Below are positions 25,483 through 38,419 of a stretch of DNA of 64,000 nt, in pieces. The translations under genes and the position numbers were made by a program. Origin of the DNA: Anas platyrhynchos (taxonomy: Eukaryota > Chordata > Aves > Anseriformes > Anatidae); the NCBI RefSeq assembly GCF_047663525.1, contig NC_092597.1, positions 23,442,501 to 23,506,500 on the forward strand. The letters are read 5' to 3'. Under the pieces are notes generated by a model. The model ran no database searches and was not told the DNA's origin. It worked only from the letters and a program-made list of their open reading frames with translations. Within the stretch, counting starts at the first letter, position 1. Each line of letters begins with the position of its first letter.

Positions 25483-28400
25483 AATTGGTTCACTCAAGCC
25501 AGGAGTTCACCAAAATGTAGAAATGCTCCCTAAATTATTAGGGTTGTGATGTTTCCTGGCATGACCAAGGACATATTAAATCTATCAGTGTTTCTTTTGG
25601 TCTCATTCTTCCTGTTCTGTCTTGGTTTTCTTCCCTTGTTTCCAATTGATTCTACCTTAATATTTCCTGTTTGTCAGCATGTACGACAACTTTAACATTA
25701 TTTAAGCACAGGTTTTTAAATTTAACTAGATATAGAGGCAATTAATGATGCCATCTGTCTTGTGAGAGAGAGATTACACAAAAGATTGTGCTCCTGAAAG
25801 CACTATTTTTTTGGCAAACAAGAAATCCTATTAGGCTCTAAGAACATTTGCTCACTAATTTCAGAAGCGCCCATTTTAATGCAGTAGCTGAGAGGCTCAG
25901 ATACATTTCCCTGGAAGTATAGTATACTTAGGCATTCTTTCAGAGTTATATTTTATGGAAAATATCAACTGATACATGATATTTTCAGTAAAACGAAAAA
26001 TTAAATATATCATTGAACATCTGTTACCAGTACAGTCTGAGTATTTAAATACTTAAAAATCCCTGAAACCTTCATAAAGTTACATGCGACATAAATACAA
26101 CTCTTTAAGAAATGTGAAGGGCCAAATAAGTGAAAACGTATTTCTGCTGTTGTGGACTGAGCAGGCACATGCTGCAGCGCCTAGCCTCACACGTACAAAC
26201 CCCGTGTGCTTGGGCAAAGGGGACTCTGGAGCAGATATGCATGTATTTGAGTTTCAGGCTCTTCATTCTGAAAGCCTTTAAAAATCTATATGCCATGTTT
26301 ATAAGCATAAAATTAAATTTGGTATGAACAACAAGGTACTGCTATTTTTTTCTGCTATTTTTAAGGCTGCTCCTGTTAGAGAGTATGTTCCTTCAACATA
26401 TTGTTTCCTTCTACGTGTCGTTGTGATATTGTGTCCCCGTGGAGCGATAGAAGCAAACAGACTCTGCATGATGGATAAGTAACAGTGCATGGCTGTCCTA
26501 CAGGCAATTCCAAGGGAAAGCTGGAAGGAGCGTAGAAATGAGACAGTAATCCCCGTCTGGGTGAGGGTAGAGCTTTGTGCCTGCCAGACACAGCGGTATC
26601 TTTACTCTCTTGCAGTTTTTGGTGTCTGTCTAACAGGAGACAAGAGGGATGCTGCTCAGCTCTTCCTTGGGTTATGACAACTGGAGGAGGTCGCAGTTTG
26701 CAGCCACGGCACTGTATGGGCTGTGGGAGGATCTAACCCCTGGCAGATAGTCTGCACACTCGCACTGCACTCTCCTGGATGCTGCACTTTACTTGTAGCA
26801 CACCTTTGTTTGCTTTTTGTACAGCTAAAGCCTGAGGGGAGGGAGCTGAACTTCTCCAAGGCTCAGCTTGGAGTCACAGCGCTGGGCTAGCTGAGGAAGG
26901 CAGCGAGGCAGAGCCTGCTGCTGATGGCATCACCTCTGCTCCGTCTGCCCCAGAGAGCTCCGTGGGGGCGAGCAGGTGAAGGCATCCAGGGGACTTTGTG
27001 CCCGCTGCCACCAGCCTCCTGGCTGTGAGGGGCTGAGAAAGCTGGGGCATGGTGAGCTGCTCCGCTCGCCTCCAGCATCCGCTTCCATCTCGGTTATCAG
27101 CAGCTGCAGCTTGCTCCCTAGGGGAAGGCAGGTGGAGCCACGCCGTTCTGTGTCTTGGGGAAAACCACGGAGGAGAAACATTAGGTGCTTCACTCAGACT
27201 GAGTCACTTCTGATTCCCACTCAATTCTCCAGAACTGATCTCGAAGAGCAAGGCCTTGACCCTGTGAAGTGAAGCCCTGCACAGTATTGACTGAATGTTT
27301 CTCGGATCCTGTCCTGACAAGGAGTTGCACCTAAATAAGTCCATTTAATTGAGTGGGACTGTTTGAATGCATAAACTTACATCCATGGATTTGTGGACAG
27401 ATAATTTGGAGAAGCGGGGTCGTAAGTCACCTTTTTCATTGGTCTCATAGATTGCACAGCCCCATACCTTTTGCAGCGTTAGCAAGAGCACTGGGTTAAG
27501 TTGTTTACCAGGGAAGAAAAGGATAATATCTTCCTGAATGCTCATGAAAGAGAAATCTTGAGATGGCACTACGAAGAGCTGGGGAGGCCCAGGTGGGTGT
27601 TCCCACCCCCATCCATCCCACTCAGCCCTGGCATAAAAAGGCCCCGAGGTGTCAGGGCTGACAGCCTCAGCCCCATGCGCAGGTCTGGGGTTAGGAAGAG
27701 GGAACTGGAGCAGACCTTACAGACCTCTCTTAGCCCATCGGTCAATTCTGTTTCTATAATTTAGGTAATGCTTTGAGGGATGCTTTTGGTGGGATGCCTT
27801 CTTCTGTATTCACGTGTGCATTCTAAAATTATTCCCAGCGTTTCCCTACAGAATGTTGTAGTGTTATTTTCAAACAAGAGATACAGTTTTTTCTCATTAA
27901 CCACCTTCCAGTCCTGAATTCAGCAGGACAGAGTTCAGGGCCAGTTTTTGGGCCCTAAAATTTCTCAGCCAGCACCAGACCATCCCAGCAGCTGCCACGA
28001 GATGGCAGCCGGTTAAGATCCTGTCTGTGATTGCAGCCGAAATAATCAATTCTATTGTGAATTTTAAAAGTCATAAAAGAAGCTCTATTTTCAACACCCA
28101 AGTAGCATTAATATTTTACTAATTGACATTTTTACAGTGTCATTCAACCACTTCTTTAAAAATAGCAGGTGCGCTCTTTACAATAATGCAGACATCAATA
28201 CTAGATGCAGATAAAACAATTATACTGGAGAAAGAAAAGCTATAATTTAGTAACTGTTTAAGAATTTATGTTTCCTTCCCTTCTCAAGTTTATGCTTTAA
28301 AGCTGAAGCATTTTTATGGTAGTAGTAAAGAATTACACTATAATTGTGACTCTGCTCACTTGAGATGTCTCTACCACGAAGCGCAGGCTCGTCAGCTGCG

Positions 28401-28734
28401 CATGCTCCAGGAGAGCATCTCCTGGCAGCGCTTGGCAGCCTGTGTAAAAGGCAGCAATTCCAGACTTGATCATATTTCCTCGGACAAACAGCCAGTAAGT
28501 CTTGTAGGATGTATTTCTAGCTGTTTTTTATCCAGTGGTAGGATTCTGGAAAACCCTAATCTATGTTCTGAGATCTAAAATCTTAACTAGCGCCTCTACT
28601 TTTTCTTTTTGACTCCAAGTCAGTATAAAATCACAAATCTGATTACCTTTGAACTTGCGTTTGTTGCTTGGAAATCCAATATCAGTTCTAGACTTCACAA
28701 GTGGGCTCTGTTCCAGTTTGATTTCTGAACACGT

Positions 28735-28805
28735 AAGTGTCCTGAAAGACCCGAAGTGTCTTTCAGGACACTTCATACTTCAAATAGTGTATGTTACACT
28801 ATTTG
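28735..28805. repeat. Two adjacent perfect hairpins
   Basis: A 16-bp perfect inverted repeat (28735-28750 with 28758-28773, 7-base spacer) is followed after seven bases by an 11-bp perfect inverted repeat (28781-28791 with 28795-28805, 3-base spacer). Neither belongs to a repeat I recognise. Confidence 0.85.
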
Positions 28806-31800
28806 CCATGCAGTTCTGTAAGGATGTGATGTTAAATACCTGTGATTGCATAAATGCACTTATTGTATATCCTCAGATAATGAGGACGGACTGAAGTATT
28901 TTAGCTATTTGTTATTTTTTATGATTCTATCACTCTTTTAGCTTTACTTAAACTTGAACATTGCACAGGCCTTCTTCTGATGGCTTCTGATTTACTGAAA
29001 TGATAATTCAGCTGGTTAGTAATTGCCTGACCTCCACAGGCGTTGCTTTATAAACTATGGAAATACATTCAATAAAACACACACACAGCCCCAGCTCAGA
29101 CTTTCAAGGCATTCTAGAAGCTTTTGCCACTTGTTTTATATTACTTTGAAGGAAAACTTGTTGCAGTCCTGTAGATGGTATTAGAGTTGAATCTAAACAA
29201 ATTTTCTAGTCTGTTCAGAGAACAGCCTAAACTAAGAAATAAGTCTGCTATGTCTTCTCTTCTGCCTGTGCGAACTCTGTGGAGCTGTTGGACTGCTTTA
29301 AAGACTACATGCCACAAATGTGGACTTGGGTTGATGTTTCTAAGAAATGGGTTTTGTGTTTTGTTTTGTTTTTTGCTTGTTTGTTTGTTTTTTTTTTTTG
29401 ATAGACTGCAGTAACAACTACTACTCTAAGTTTTGAGGCTAAGTGAAAAGCCTTTAATAAATTTCAGTAGGCTCACATCCCAATGAGTAGATGTTTTAGT
29501 TGTCTGCTAGAAATGCCATGTCCTGCTTGTTTCACAGCTCTGTCAGTGCTGAGCTGAGAGGGTAGCCCTCCCTTTGAAACTATGCAGTTTGGCATGAGTC
29601 TGGTAACTTCTCCACAGAAAATGAGAAGTCATCAACTATTGAGCCCACCTAATTAGAATTCTTTAGACTCAGATATAAAGGATTCTGGTGGTTTTTTTTC
29701 TTTGTTTATTACAATTAATTTTAGGTCATTACACTCAGGGGACACCTGCTAACTTCAATATGGTCAACATGTGCTTAGTATGATATAATGCGCTCCCCCT
29801 GTCCATTTGGGAGTATATATTGATATATTATTGGTGAAAGGTGCCAGACTGATAAAGCCAGCAAACAGATGTCCACTGCCTAGTTCCAGAATAAGAGCAC
29901 TATAAGCAGCTGCACAGCAATTGTCTTACACGGCTCCACCAGCCAAACTCAGGCCTGCTGAACTTCCACCCTTGCTTGAGACTACAGGAAGTGCTGCTTG
30001 GTGTTGGTTGGGACAATTTGGCAAAGAACGCTTCTGACCTTCAGAAACTGAATGGGACTTAGAGATTGTTCCACTGAAGAATTCAGTCAGCTAGCTGCTA
30101 ATGGTCTGGCCTGCATTTGTACTAATAAAATGGAAAAAACAATGTCCTGTTCAAATCCCATGAACATAAAGTTGCCCAGGCCCTGTGCCTCTCCTGCTTC
30201 TGTAGCAGTACAAAGGGAATTTAAAGGTTATTTCTGGATTTCCATGGCAAAAGGGAATCCCCTGCTAGGTTAAAGCTGGAATCTCATGCCATCTGATCCT
30301 TCTTTCTCCCCACATTAGTGATGGTCTGGGACACATCCAGGGCAGAAAGGGACATGGCTCCAGTGCAGTGTTCTGCAATACTCCCGAGCCAGCAAAAGCA
30401 TCCTTGGGGGTGATCCCAGCTGGCACACATTAATGACCATTTGGCTGCTTCAACTTGCAGTAGGGGTGGTTCAGCCTCCGGCTCCGGCCCAGAATGCGAG
30501 GAGGTGGACAGGTGGCTTGCAGCCAGGTTTGCCTTCCTCGTGCTCAGGGCTGGGGAGACCCACACCCAGGATTTAAAAAAGCAAAAACCACGATGAATTT
30601 ACCAGTGTGAAATGTAACCGTGACCGATGCTTAAGTAGGTATTAATGAAAAGAGTAGCAGGCAGGACCGGGGAGGGCACCTTCCTTTTTTACACGGCAGG
30701 GCCATCAGCCCCCCCTGCTGATGTGAGCTGTTTTGTAGGCAGTGGTACGAGGCTGAGATGATGAAACCATGTCCAAAGCAACTAACTGGTGCACTCTGAA
30801 AGTAAACAGAAACTCCTCAAACTAGAATTTGGCCGTTCTTATAATTTGCAGCATGAAATTTTCCATGCTAAGAGGTTTTTTTCCTCTTGTGTGCTATAGC
30901 CTCTTCCTTGGGCAGGGGTGAGGCTGGAGCTACATCCCTGTGCAGGGGGCATCCTGTAGGGCTCCTTGTGCCTTCTCGGGGACTAGGAAGGTGCAGTCGG
31001 GCGTTAGAGCCAGGTTGGCATGCTGGGTTTTTGTTCAGGTTAAGTGAAATGCATCACACAAGTAATTAATGGGACTCTTCTCTGGATGTGAAATTAAAGC
31101 AATGCCATTGGCACGTACTTTAATTTTAGTTAGTGATAACATGGGATGTGTTGAGTAGCTTTTGCAAAATATATGTGCTATCCCACGTTCTGTGTGGTTT
31201 GTCTGTGTCTCTACCAGGGCGTGATGAATTTGGCTTGTGATAATGACTGTTTATGTTTGCAAGGCTGCATTTTCTAAGACTTTATCTGCTGTTAAATGCC
31301 AGTCCATTCTCTACACACTGCCAGAACACAAGCCTTGTATTTATCCACAGTGCAGATACGCTACTGTCACACTACATCTTTGGTTAGCTTTCATGGGTTT
31401 TGCATCTCAGCCACTTTCTGGTCCACTTGCAGCCTCAGTTGCCTTCTGCTCCTCTGCTCATGCAGTGACAAAGCTCCCAGATAGTGTGGGTATTGACGTT
31501 GAGGCTAGAGCAAAGCAGATGTAGTATTGGGGTCTGGATTAAGAACGACCAGTTCATTTTTCCCTGAGCTGGTGAACGGTTCTTGGATGTCCAGGCTTTT
31601 CAGTTGTCCCTGCTCTTCTCATATTGCCATCTCTTTCTGGAGACAAAGCTTTAAGTGAGAATCCAAAATACAGCTAAGGCAAGGTTCAAGGCACGTTTTG
31701 CTGTTACTGATCTGTTGACAATATTTATGGAAATTAATGTAGCACTTTTACTGCGTGCACGGTTTAAAATTACTACTTAGTTACTGGATAGGTTGGCACA

Positions 31801-32697
31801 TACTGGAAAAGTACAAATTGATATGAAAGTTCCTTTCTGTCTTGCAGAAGTGATGATAAAGAATAAATTATTGAAGAAAATTAAGCATTGTAATTGGGGA
31901 ACATTCCCTATTACTAAGTAAAGCCAGCTATTTGCATCCGATTTGCATTTTATACCATGCAGCAGGAAATATTTAAGTTGACAAATAGGATATTTAATAC
32001 AGCAACAGATACTTGGCAGTTAGTTATTAACAACTGTTACTGATGTGATTTATTCACCATTATAAAAAGGGCATTACTATGTGAATATGATTCAGAAATT
32101 AACTCCAGTTTACCAAGAGGCCTTGACTGCCTGACCTCTTAATATCCTTATAATGATGCCATTTAACATTCAAAGGCTTATTCAAGTCATTCACTGCTAG
32201 ATTTGTTTTAAAGGGGTTCACTGTAGGGCAGATATTTGCGTGCGTTAACATTTCTCATTGGTGTAGTAGGCACAAGCATTTTTTAAAAGGGAAAAACTCA
32301 TGGGGAAAACCGTGCCCGGGTTGTTGGGGGCAGAGGAGCCTTGCAGGAGCAATCCATGGTGCTTCCTTCTGCTACGCCCTCAACGTGGACTGGCTCCACA
32401 AATCTTGCATGAATTCCACAAGCTTTGATGCTTGGGTATAACTGGACTGGCTCCACAAAGGTGCTTTAACTCCCCCTGAGCAAAGTGGGGTTTCAAGCCT
32501 CAACCCTTCTGGAGCTGGGCACCAACATCCTGCCTGTATTCATCTGCACTGGCAAATGCCAAGCGTGCCCAGAAGCCCAAGAGCCTGAGGAATTCAGCTG
32601 CTTATACACTGCAGACTGGCCATGATTTTAGCTGCAAGGCCAGCCTCCTGCACCTTGAAGTAGACCAGCCAGCCACGGCTGGGTTCCCTGGCTGGAG

Positions 32698-32718
32698 AAT
32701 CACAGAATCACAGAATTA
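32698..32718 (-). repeat. Short CR1 tail remnant, antisense
   Basis: AATCACAGAATCACAGAATT is the reverse complement of the CR1 tail octamer repeat. No CR1 body follows on the right, so only the tail is left or the match is by chance. Confidence 0.4.
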
Positions 32719-32979
32719 TCCGTTTACTTTTTCTAATTCTTGCTAAAATCTTGGCAGTACAGGTAGCTGTTTTCTCCTTAGCCTTTCAGTTTTCACTGAG
32801 AATTTATTTTTTGAAGCCACTGAGGAATTCTGATCGTTCCAGTTTGGAAGGGATGCCCCAGCACAAGGAAACCATAAGTATGCATTATCAGCATGCACAA
32901 AAATAAAGGCATAGATGACAAGTGCTGGGTTTCACCTTTCTTGTTCTGTTTCTTAATGCACCTGTTTGTGTTTCATTAG

Positions 32980-33147
32980 GTATGGGCAACAGACCTTGAC
33001 CTTTGCTATAGTGACCAGCTGGCCTTGACTCAGCTCATGTTGTATGTGACAGATGGAAACCTGGATTGTCGCTCTAGCCTCTTTGAAGTACCTCTTGGAT
33101 CAAAGAAAATGAAAAGCCAATGTACTCAGCATAAGGAGACAAAAACT
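32980..33147 (+). CDS. IQCH: IQCH exon
   Basis: The 168-nt exon (56 codons, phase 0 to 0) runs from the ATTAG acceptor to a GTAAGC donor (33148). It encodes [20 protein letters not shown], then [10 protein letters not shown] and a Lys/Gln-rich tail. Its position matches the last strand of the ATP-grasp domain, where active relatives usually carry metal-binding Glu and Asn (ExNxR). Here the equivalent is TDLDLCYSD, so the usual ligands are not obvious. Whether ATP is bound or hydrolysed cannot be told from sequence alone. Confidence 0.96.
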
Positions 33148-36105
33148 GTAAGCAGTGATTTGTTTACAAATCAAATTATTAATATAAATTACTGCACAGT
33201 TAAAATCTGTCCTAGATCACTCCTCTGAAGGAACTCAATAGCAAAATTGCTACTTTTAGATTTTAGAAGGTTAATAAAGTAAACAGGATGCTATTACATT
33301 AGAAATTAAAAGAAAGGTTCTGGATGCTTAGGGGTACTTGATTATTTATCCCTTTTTTATCAGACACTGAATTGTGGTAGCAACTAACTTCTAAATACAT
33401 AGCTTTCAAGTTATAAAAAATTCTCTGTTGGTTAAGCTTTGCAAGAAACAGAAAGAGGTGAAAGCACTGCTCTGACTATGGGAGTTACTTAAAAGCAGTC
33501 AAGCAGAAATATGAGCCTTCAGCTCATGAGCTCTGATTGGGAATTAGAAGTGAGAGCACTGAAGTTCTGTCCCAGCTTTGTGCCTTCGTGCACACAGCTG
33601 AAGGTGAATCAATCAGGGCTATAACCACAGAAGGATCTGAACACACAAATCCCTCCCAGCTCTCACTTGAGTTAAACCCAAATGTTGGTTCTCAGTTCAT
33701 TCAGTTCTGCATAGCACTGGAGCCATCTGACTCTTCGGTGTTAATAATCAGTATTAATATTCAGAATTAATTATGGACACAGCCGTTTGAACAGGAGGAA
33801 AAACTCATAGCGCCCAAACTGAGGTGAGTTCCCTAAGCAGGAGTATGCAGCTGTACTCCCTCTTGCTTGCTCTCTCTGGACCTGAGTTATGAAGCCCAAG
33901 GGGAATAAGCTCTGAAGTCTCCCCTGCTTGATCTTACTGCCCTCTGTTGAGAGCTGAGATTCACCTGCACTCAGTGCCGTGCGTTGTGCATGGAAGGGCA
34001 CTTGGGGCTCTCTGTGGGTACTGCACACATGAATTTAAATAAAATGATATTTGTGTATTGCTTTGAAACCCATATAAACACACTGTCACAGAAGCATGGC
34101 TAACATATGACTCTTGATTGGTGATCTATTTATTAGTTTTGTTATTGGTGCAGGACTTAATATGGCTTCTCAACCTAGACTGTCCCTCTTTAAAGGGAAA
34201 AAAGGCTTTAGAAAAGTCAGAGCATAAGAAACGTATGTATATGTACATAGAGATATAGATGTAAGACAGATGCTGGTTTCACACATCCTGACTGAAGAGT
34301 CCCAACTCCCTTTTTTCGTACAAAGAGCAGGAATGTAGCACCATTCCAAAAATGTCTGGAGCTGTAATTCAGAGGTTAATGAGCTCTTGATCTATTGTTC
34401 TTGTCAAGCAACCACTTTTAGTTGGAGAGAAGTAAATTAGATATGATTAGTCCCAGTAGTACAAGTTTTAGAAATGAAAAGTAATCAAGTAGCAACTTTT
34501 TTAATTAAAATTCTGTCAGAATTAACATAAATTGTCAGTGTATCCTTTATTTTTCTTCTTTCTTTAATTCTGAGGTTTTTATCTCCTTAAGAGTTAACTA
34601 CAAAGATACTGTTCTGTCTGGAAAGTATCTTTAGGGAAAAAAACAAACAAATGAAGAGACAAATGCTTTTACAGCACATGATCTGTAATGAATGATTAAG
34701 TAAAACACTTTGTGTAAAATTATGATGTTAATAATGATTCTGTCCCTTTTAATTTATTATATATTCTCAGTCCTAGTAGGTTTGATTTTGATAAAACGGA
34801 GCAGCAACTCAGTTTGTGTGATGATTTTATTTTTAGAAATCCTTCTTTGAAAGAACAAATTTCCTAGATACTGCTGCTACTGTAATTATGTACAAAACCA
34901 ATCACTCATTATAGTTAGGATACATTATCTTCTAGACAGATGAGGCTAAATAAGCAACACATTAATAATTCATACTGCAGTTCATTATGCATGTGTATGC
35001 ATGCTTTGTAGCTGAAATAAGCACCTCATCAACCTGATGCCAACCCTTAAACAATAGTTCTGTGTTATTGCAGCCACATTCAAGTTTACGCTTGTTAAAC
35101 TGCTACTTGGATTATTTTATCAAGCATTCATTTATTTGTGGTCCCCTACTGCAGAGAACAGATTTTGGAAGCTCCTTTTTTAAGTTAATGACTTGAGCAA
35201 TGGGTGTTATTAATTCTCAGAATATTATAAACATGATTAATTTTCAGGCAGAGATGTATTATATAAGGATTTCAACTATGTCAACTTAAATGAGTCAATG
35301 TCAAAACAAATATCATTTTAGAAAAAATACTGTAAATTACACGCTTCAATGTGCAGTATCCCCACTCTGAACAAACAGTCCAGTATTAAAAAGAAGATCA
35401 CAGGAAAGGCTCGTTTTAGGAGAACACCTCTATTCAGTTCTGTGCAATGCAATGTCTCTATTCTTTTGAGCATTGATAGAGTTTAAACTCAAATGTTGCA
35501 CTGAATTTTATCTGTAGCATGCACTCTGCTGGTATCAGCTGAATAGCTCCTTGGAGGCACCGGGCAGGGTCTATTCGAAGACTTGCTGGAAAAATGATAC
35601 TCACAGGAATTGCATCCTCAATCTTGGAGAAACCCACTTGAAATTTGGCTTTAGAGAAACTGTTGAAAACCTTTTATCCTTTGGCAGAAACTTCATATTG
35701 TTCACCCTAGAATTTCTGCTACCAAGAAGAGCTGGCTCTAGAACAACACAGTGTTCTGCAGGGCAGGATGAATTCAGAGGGTCCTGACAACAGACACTTA
35801 GAATGATTTCACAGGGCTTAGCTGCTAGTGAATTTGTGAAAATGGCAAAATGTGGCTCATAAAAAGTAATTCTGTAGACTTCATCTATGATAAACAGTTT
35901 TATGCACAGTGTAAGGTGAGGATTTACTTTTGCTGCATAGAAATGCCTATGTTCAATGCACGTTGCTATGAACGGGGATTCCTCCAAAAGGAGTCAATGG
36001 TCTTACTCCATGCTACTTAGAAAAAAATGTTTATTTGGATAGCAAATTATTAGTTTCTGATATAAAATGTCGTGAAAACAGAGAATCTTGTATTGTTTTC
36101 TTCAG
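33148..36105 (+). other. IQCH: IQCH intron
   Basis: A 3.0-kb phase-0 intron of AT-rich DNA. The longest open frame is 128 codons on the minus strand (35601-35987). It has no recognisable domain and no promoter or splice signals. No repeats were recognised. Confidence 0.75.
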
Positions 36106-36231
36106 CCTTCTCCAGGAAGCAACCGCTGTGCAGTAGCGAGCAGTCAACTGAGGCACTCCGGTCTTTCCTTAATCTACTATAATGTTCTCCTCCAGATGTG
36201 TAAAGCTCACGGTGTGGGATTTGACCTCCAG
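36106..36231 (+). CDS. IQCH: IQCH exon
   Basis: The 126-nt exon (42 codons, phase 0 to 0) is flanked by TTCAG (36105) and a GTATAA donor at 36232. It encodes PSPGSNRCAVASSQLRHSGL and SLIYYNVLLQMCKAHGVGFD plus LQ. The Y-Y-N-x-L helix followed by CKAHGVGFD is a conserved IQCH C-terminal segment and continues the last subdomain of the ATP-grasp-like module. Confidence 0.94.
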
Positions 36232-37494
36232 GTATAAGCAGGAAAGATTAGAAAACATGATGTTCACTCTGCATAATTTTTGTATGTAAATTCTAATATG
36301 GTGAAACCACTTAGCACAAGGTAAAGTTCAAGTGTACTGTTTAGCATAATATAACGTTCAAGTGTTCTATTAGACTAAAAACAGAGCAAGGTGTTTGCTC
36401 AAGAGTTATACTCAAGAGGACTTGTAAGAGTAAATCAGAATTGATTTGATTTTAAATTGTTTTCATGATGCTAATTAATGAACTCTAAATTGCATAAAAG
36501 TCTTCAGCAGTTCCTGTAAAAATTAGGCTAACATTATAACACTTAGCCTACTTTAGCTGGGATTTGAGTCTTGAAGAGCTGCAGTACTGAGATACATCAC
36601 CTGCTTTTTGGCTTCTGACTGGAATCAGCCAAGGATGAAGAGCATTACCATTTTTATGTTACACCACAGGGAGTGAGGCTGTGTCTCTCTTGGAGACTAC
36701 AGAGAGAATACTGTCCTGGCCGGTTTGTTTGGGTCGCTCTGTGGGTAAAAAGGATAAAGGCTGTCAGCCACGAGCTGTGCTTGGGCTTAGGACAATGCTA
36801 GCACAGAGTTTTCATGAGAGCACTTGGCTATAATATGGCCATTTCACACATTTCTGTACCCATAATAATATAAAATGATAATATAAAATGCTTAAGGCTT
36901 GTGAACAGAATTATACAAATAAAAGAATTAAATGTAAAAAAGTTCAGAAGATGTTATGCAAGACAGAACAGCAGATAGAGATTTCAGATCCTAAGGCAGA
37001 GGGTTTCATTGGGAAATGCACATTATCACCAGTATCAGGCCCATGATGAACTAGAGCAGAGGTTAATGAAAGTTCATGTCCAGTTTGTATTTAAGGAAAA
37101 GCACAAACTTTAAGAACAGGAAAATCTAAACATTTTCAATGTCTTAATTTAAGTTAGTGTAATGCTTTTAGAGGGTAACTTGTCTCTTGATAAAATAAAT
37201 GTAAAGGGATAGTTTTTCAGGTACTTATGACCATCTGCTATTACACTTAATCAAAAATATTCGCCATCAAATAGACTCTGATGAATGTAATCTGTTTACA
37301 TAAAGTTAATGTATTGTATTCTCTACAATATTTAGAGCAACAATCTACTTTACTGAGCAGTAAGCCATCACAAACAATTCCAAACTAGTCTTTCTTAGAT
37401 ATGACTATGAATCTACTGTCCCTGTACAATCTATCTATTATAATTATCACTATTTTAGGAATAATTAACACTGGTTTGTCTTTCTACTTAACAG
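36232..37494 (+). other. IQCH: IQCH intron
   Basis: A 1.3-kb phase-0 intron, AT-rich, with an imperfect local duplication near 36320-36375 (two copies of GTTCAAGTGT). Nothing else was recognised. Confidence 0.75.
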
Positions 37495-37556
37495 GAAAAA
37501 CAGGGAACAATTTTTATATTGTATGACGATCAGAAGCGACACAGATTGGGAATGAT
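37495..37556 (+). CDS. IQCH: IQCH short exon
   Basis: At 62 nt this is the shortest exon in the window. It runs from the AACAG acceptor to a GTAAGT donor (37557) and encodes EKQGTIFILYDDQKRHRLGM plus two bases, AT, completed by A of the next exon to give Ile. GTIFILYDD is a beta strand with an acidic end, and RHRLGMITIGED continues into the next exon. The phase match across the short exon supports both neighbours. Confidence 0.94.
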
Positions 37557-38419
37557 GTAAGTACACACTGTCAGTTACATAGGCTGATAAAGAGTTGGGA
37601 ACACAGTTGATCTGCAGAGAGTGGCACCACGGTGTATGCTGCCTTGGGCTCCAATAAAAGTGCAGAAAATGAACAATCTGAACAGCACGCACTCAACAAA
37701 CAAGTTCAGTGACTGTCACCTACTGTTCAGACAAGTACAGTGACTTTGCATAGGATTGTCCTTTTGAAAAGTTTTTGGGAGGCTTTAAGCATTTTGGTAA
37801 TCAAAAAAAAATGTACAGGAATCTGCTTAGATTAAAGTCTGACTGCACTGCAGACTGAAGGCATACAGCAATTCACTGTCAGTAGCAATCTAACTGTGAG
37901 AGCACACACAGTAGCACAGGCATACTTTACAGGCAACGTTTTGAAAAACCTTACTGTACACGCTGCAAAGGTCAGAATTTAATGCCTTTTATATTGCTCT
38001 TTACAAAGTGATCAAGAGCAGTCGGAGAGACTACGGCAGGTCTGATAGTTTAATAATGCTTCAGACATATGAACCTCTCCTAAGAAGTCCAAGAAAGCAT
38101 AATCTGCAAAAACTTCATATGCAATGACTGAAAACCTCTCCTCAGAGGAAATTTATGTGAAGTTTACTGCCAAAATAGGACATAATGTCTGACAGGCAGA
38201 AATGGTCTGTTCTCAGTCTGCTCTCTATTTCTTTGATGCTGGTGCTATTTCATTAAAGACCTGGATAAGAAAAACAGCTGCCTTGAGTATTGGATGTGAC
38301 TGCAAGTAATTTATAGGGCAGGAAAAGAATTCAAAATTATTTTTGACAAAATGAAGAAACAAACTGTAAAATAGAATTACGTCCAAGTGGAGCCAGGTAA
38401 AAGAAATTGCACTTGGCAG

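Larger units (their letters stand above)
23685..32979 (+). other. IQCH: Large IQCH intron (9.3 kb)
   Basis: This phase-0 intron joins TMEQQ to VWATDLDL, so the coding sequence is continuous without further exons. Contents: an AT dinucleotide run at 23969-23983, an A run at 24133-24147, an old repeat remnant at 25443-25482, a GC-rich block at about 26640-27240, a possible cryptic exon at 28365-28494, two adjacent hairpins at 28735-28805, a T-rich run near 29370-29399, a duplicated 17-mer at 32386 and 32443, and a short reverse CR1 tail at 32698-32718. Confidence 0.7.
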
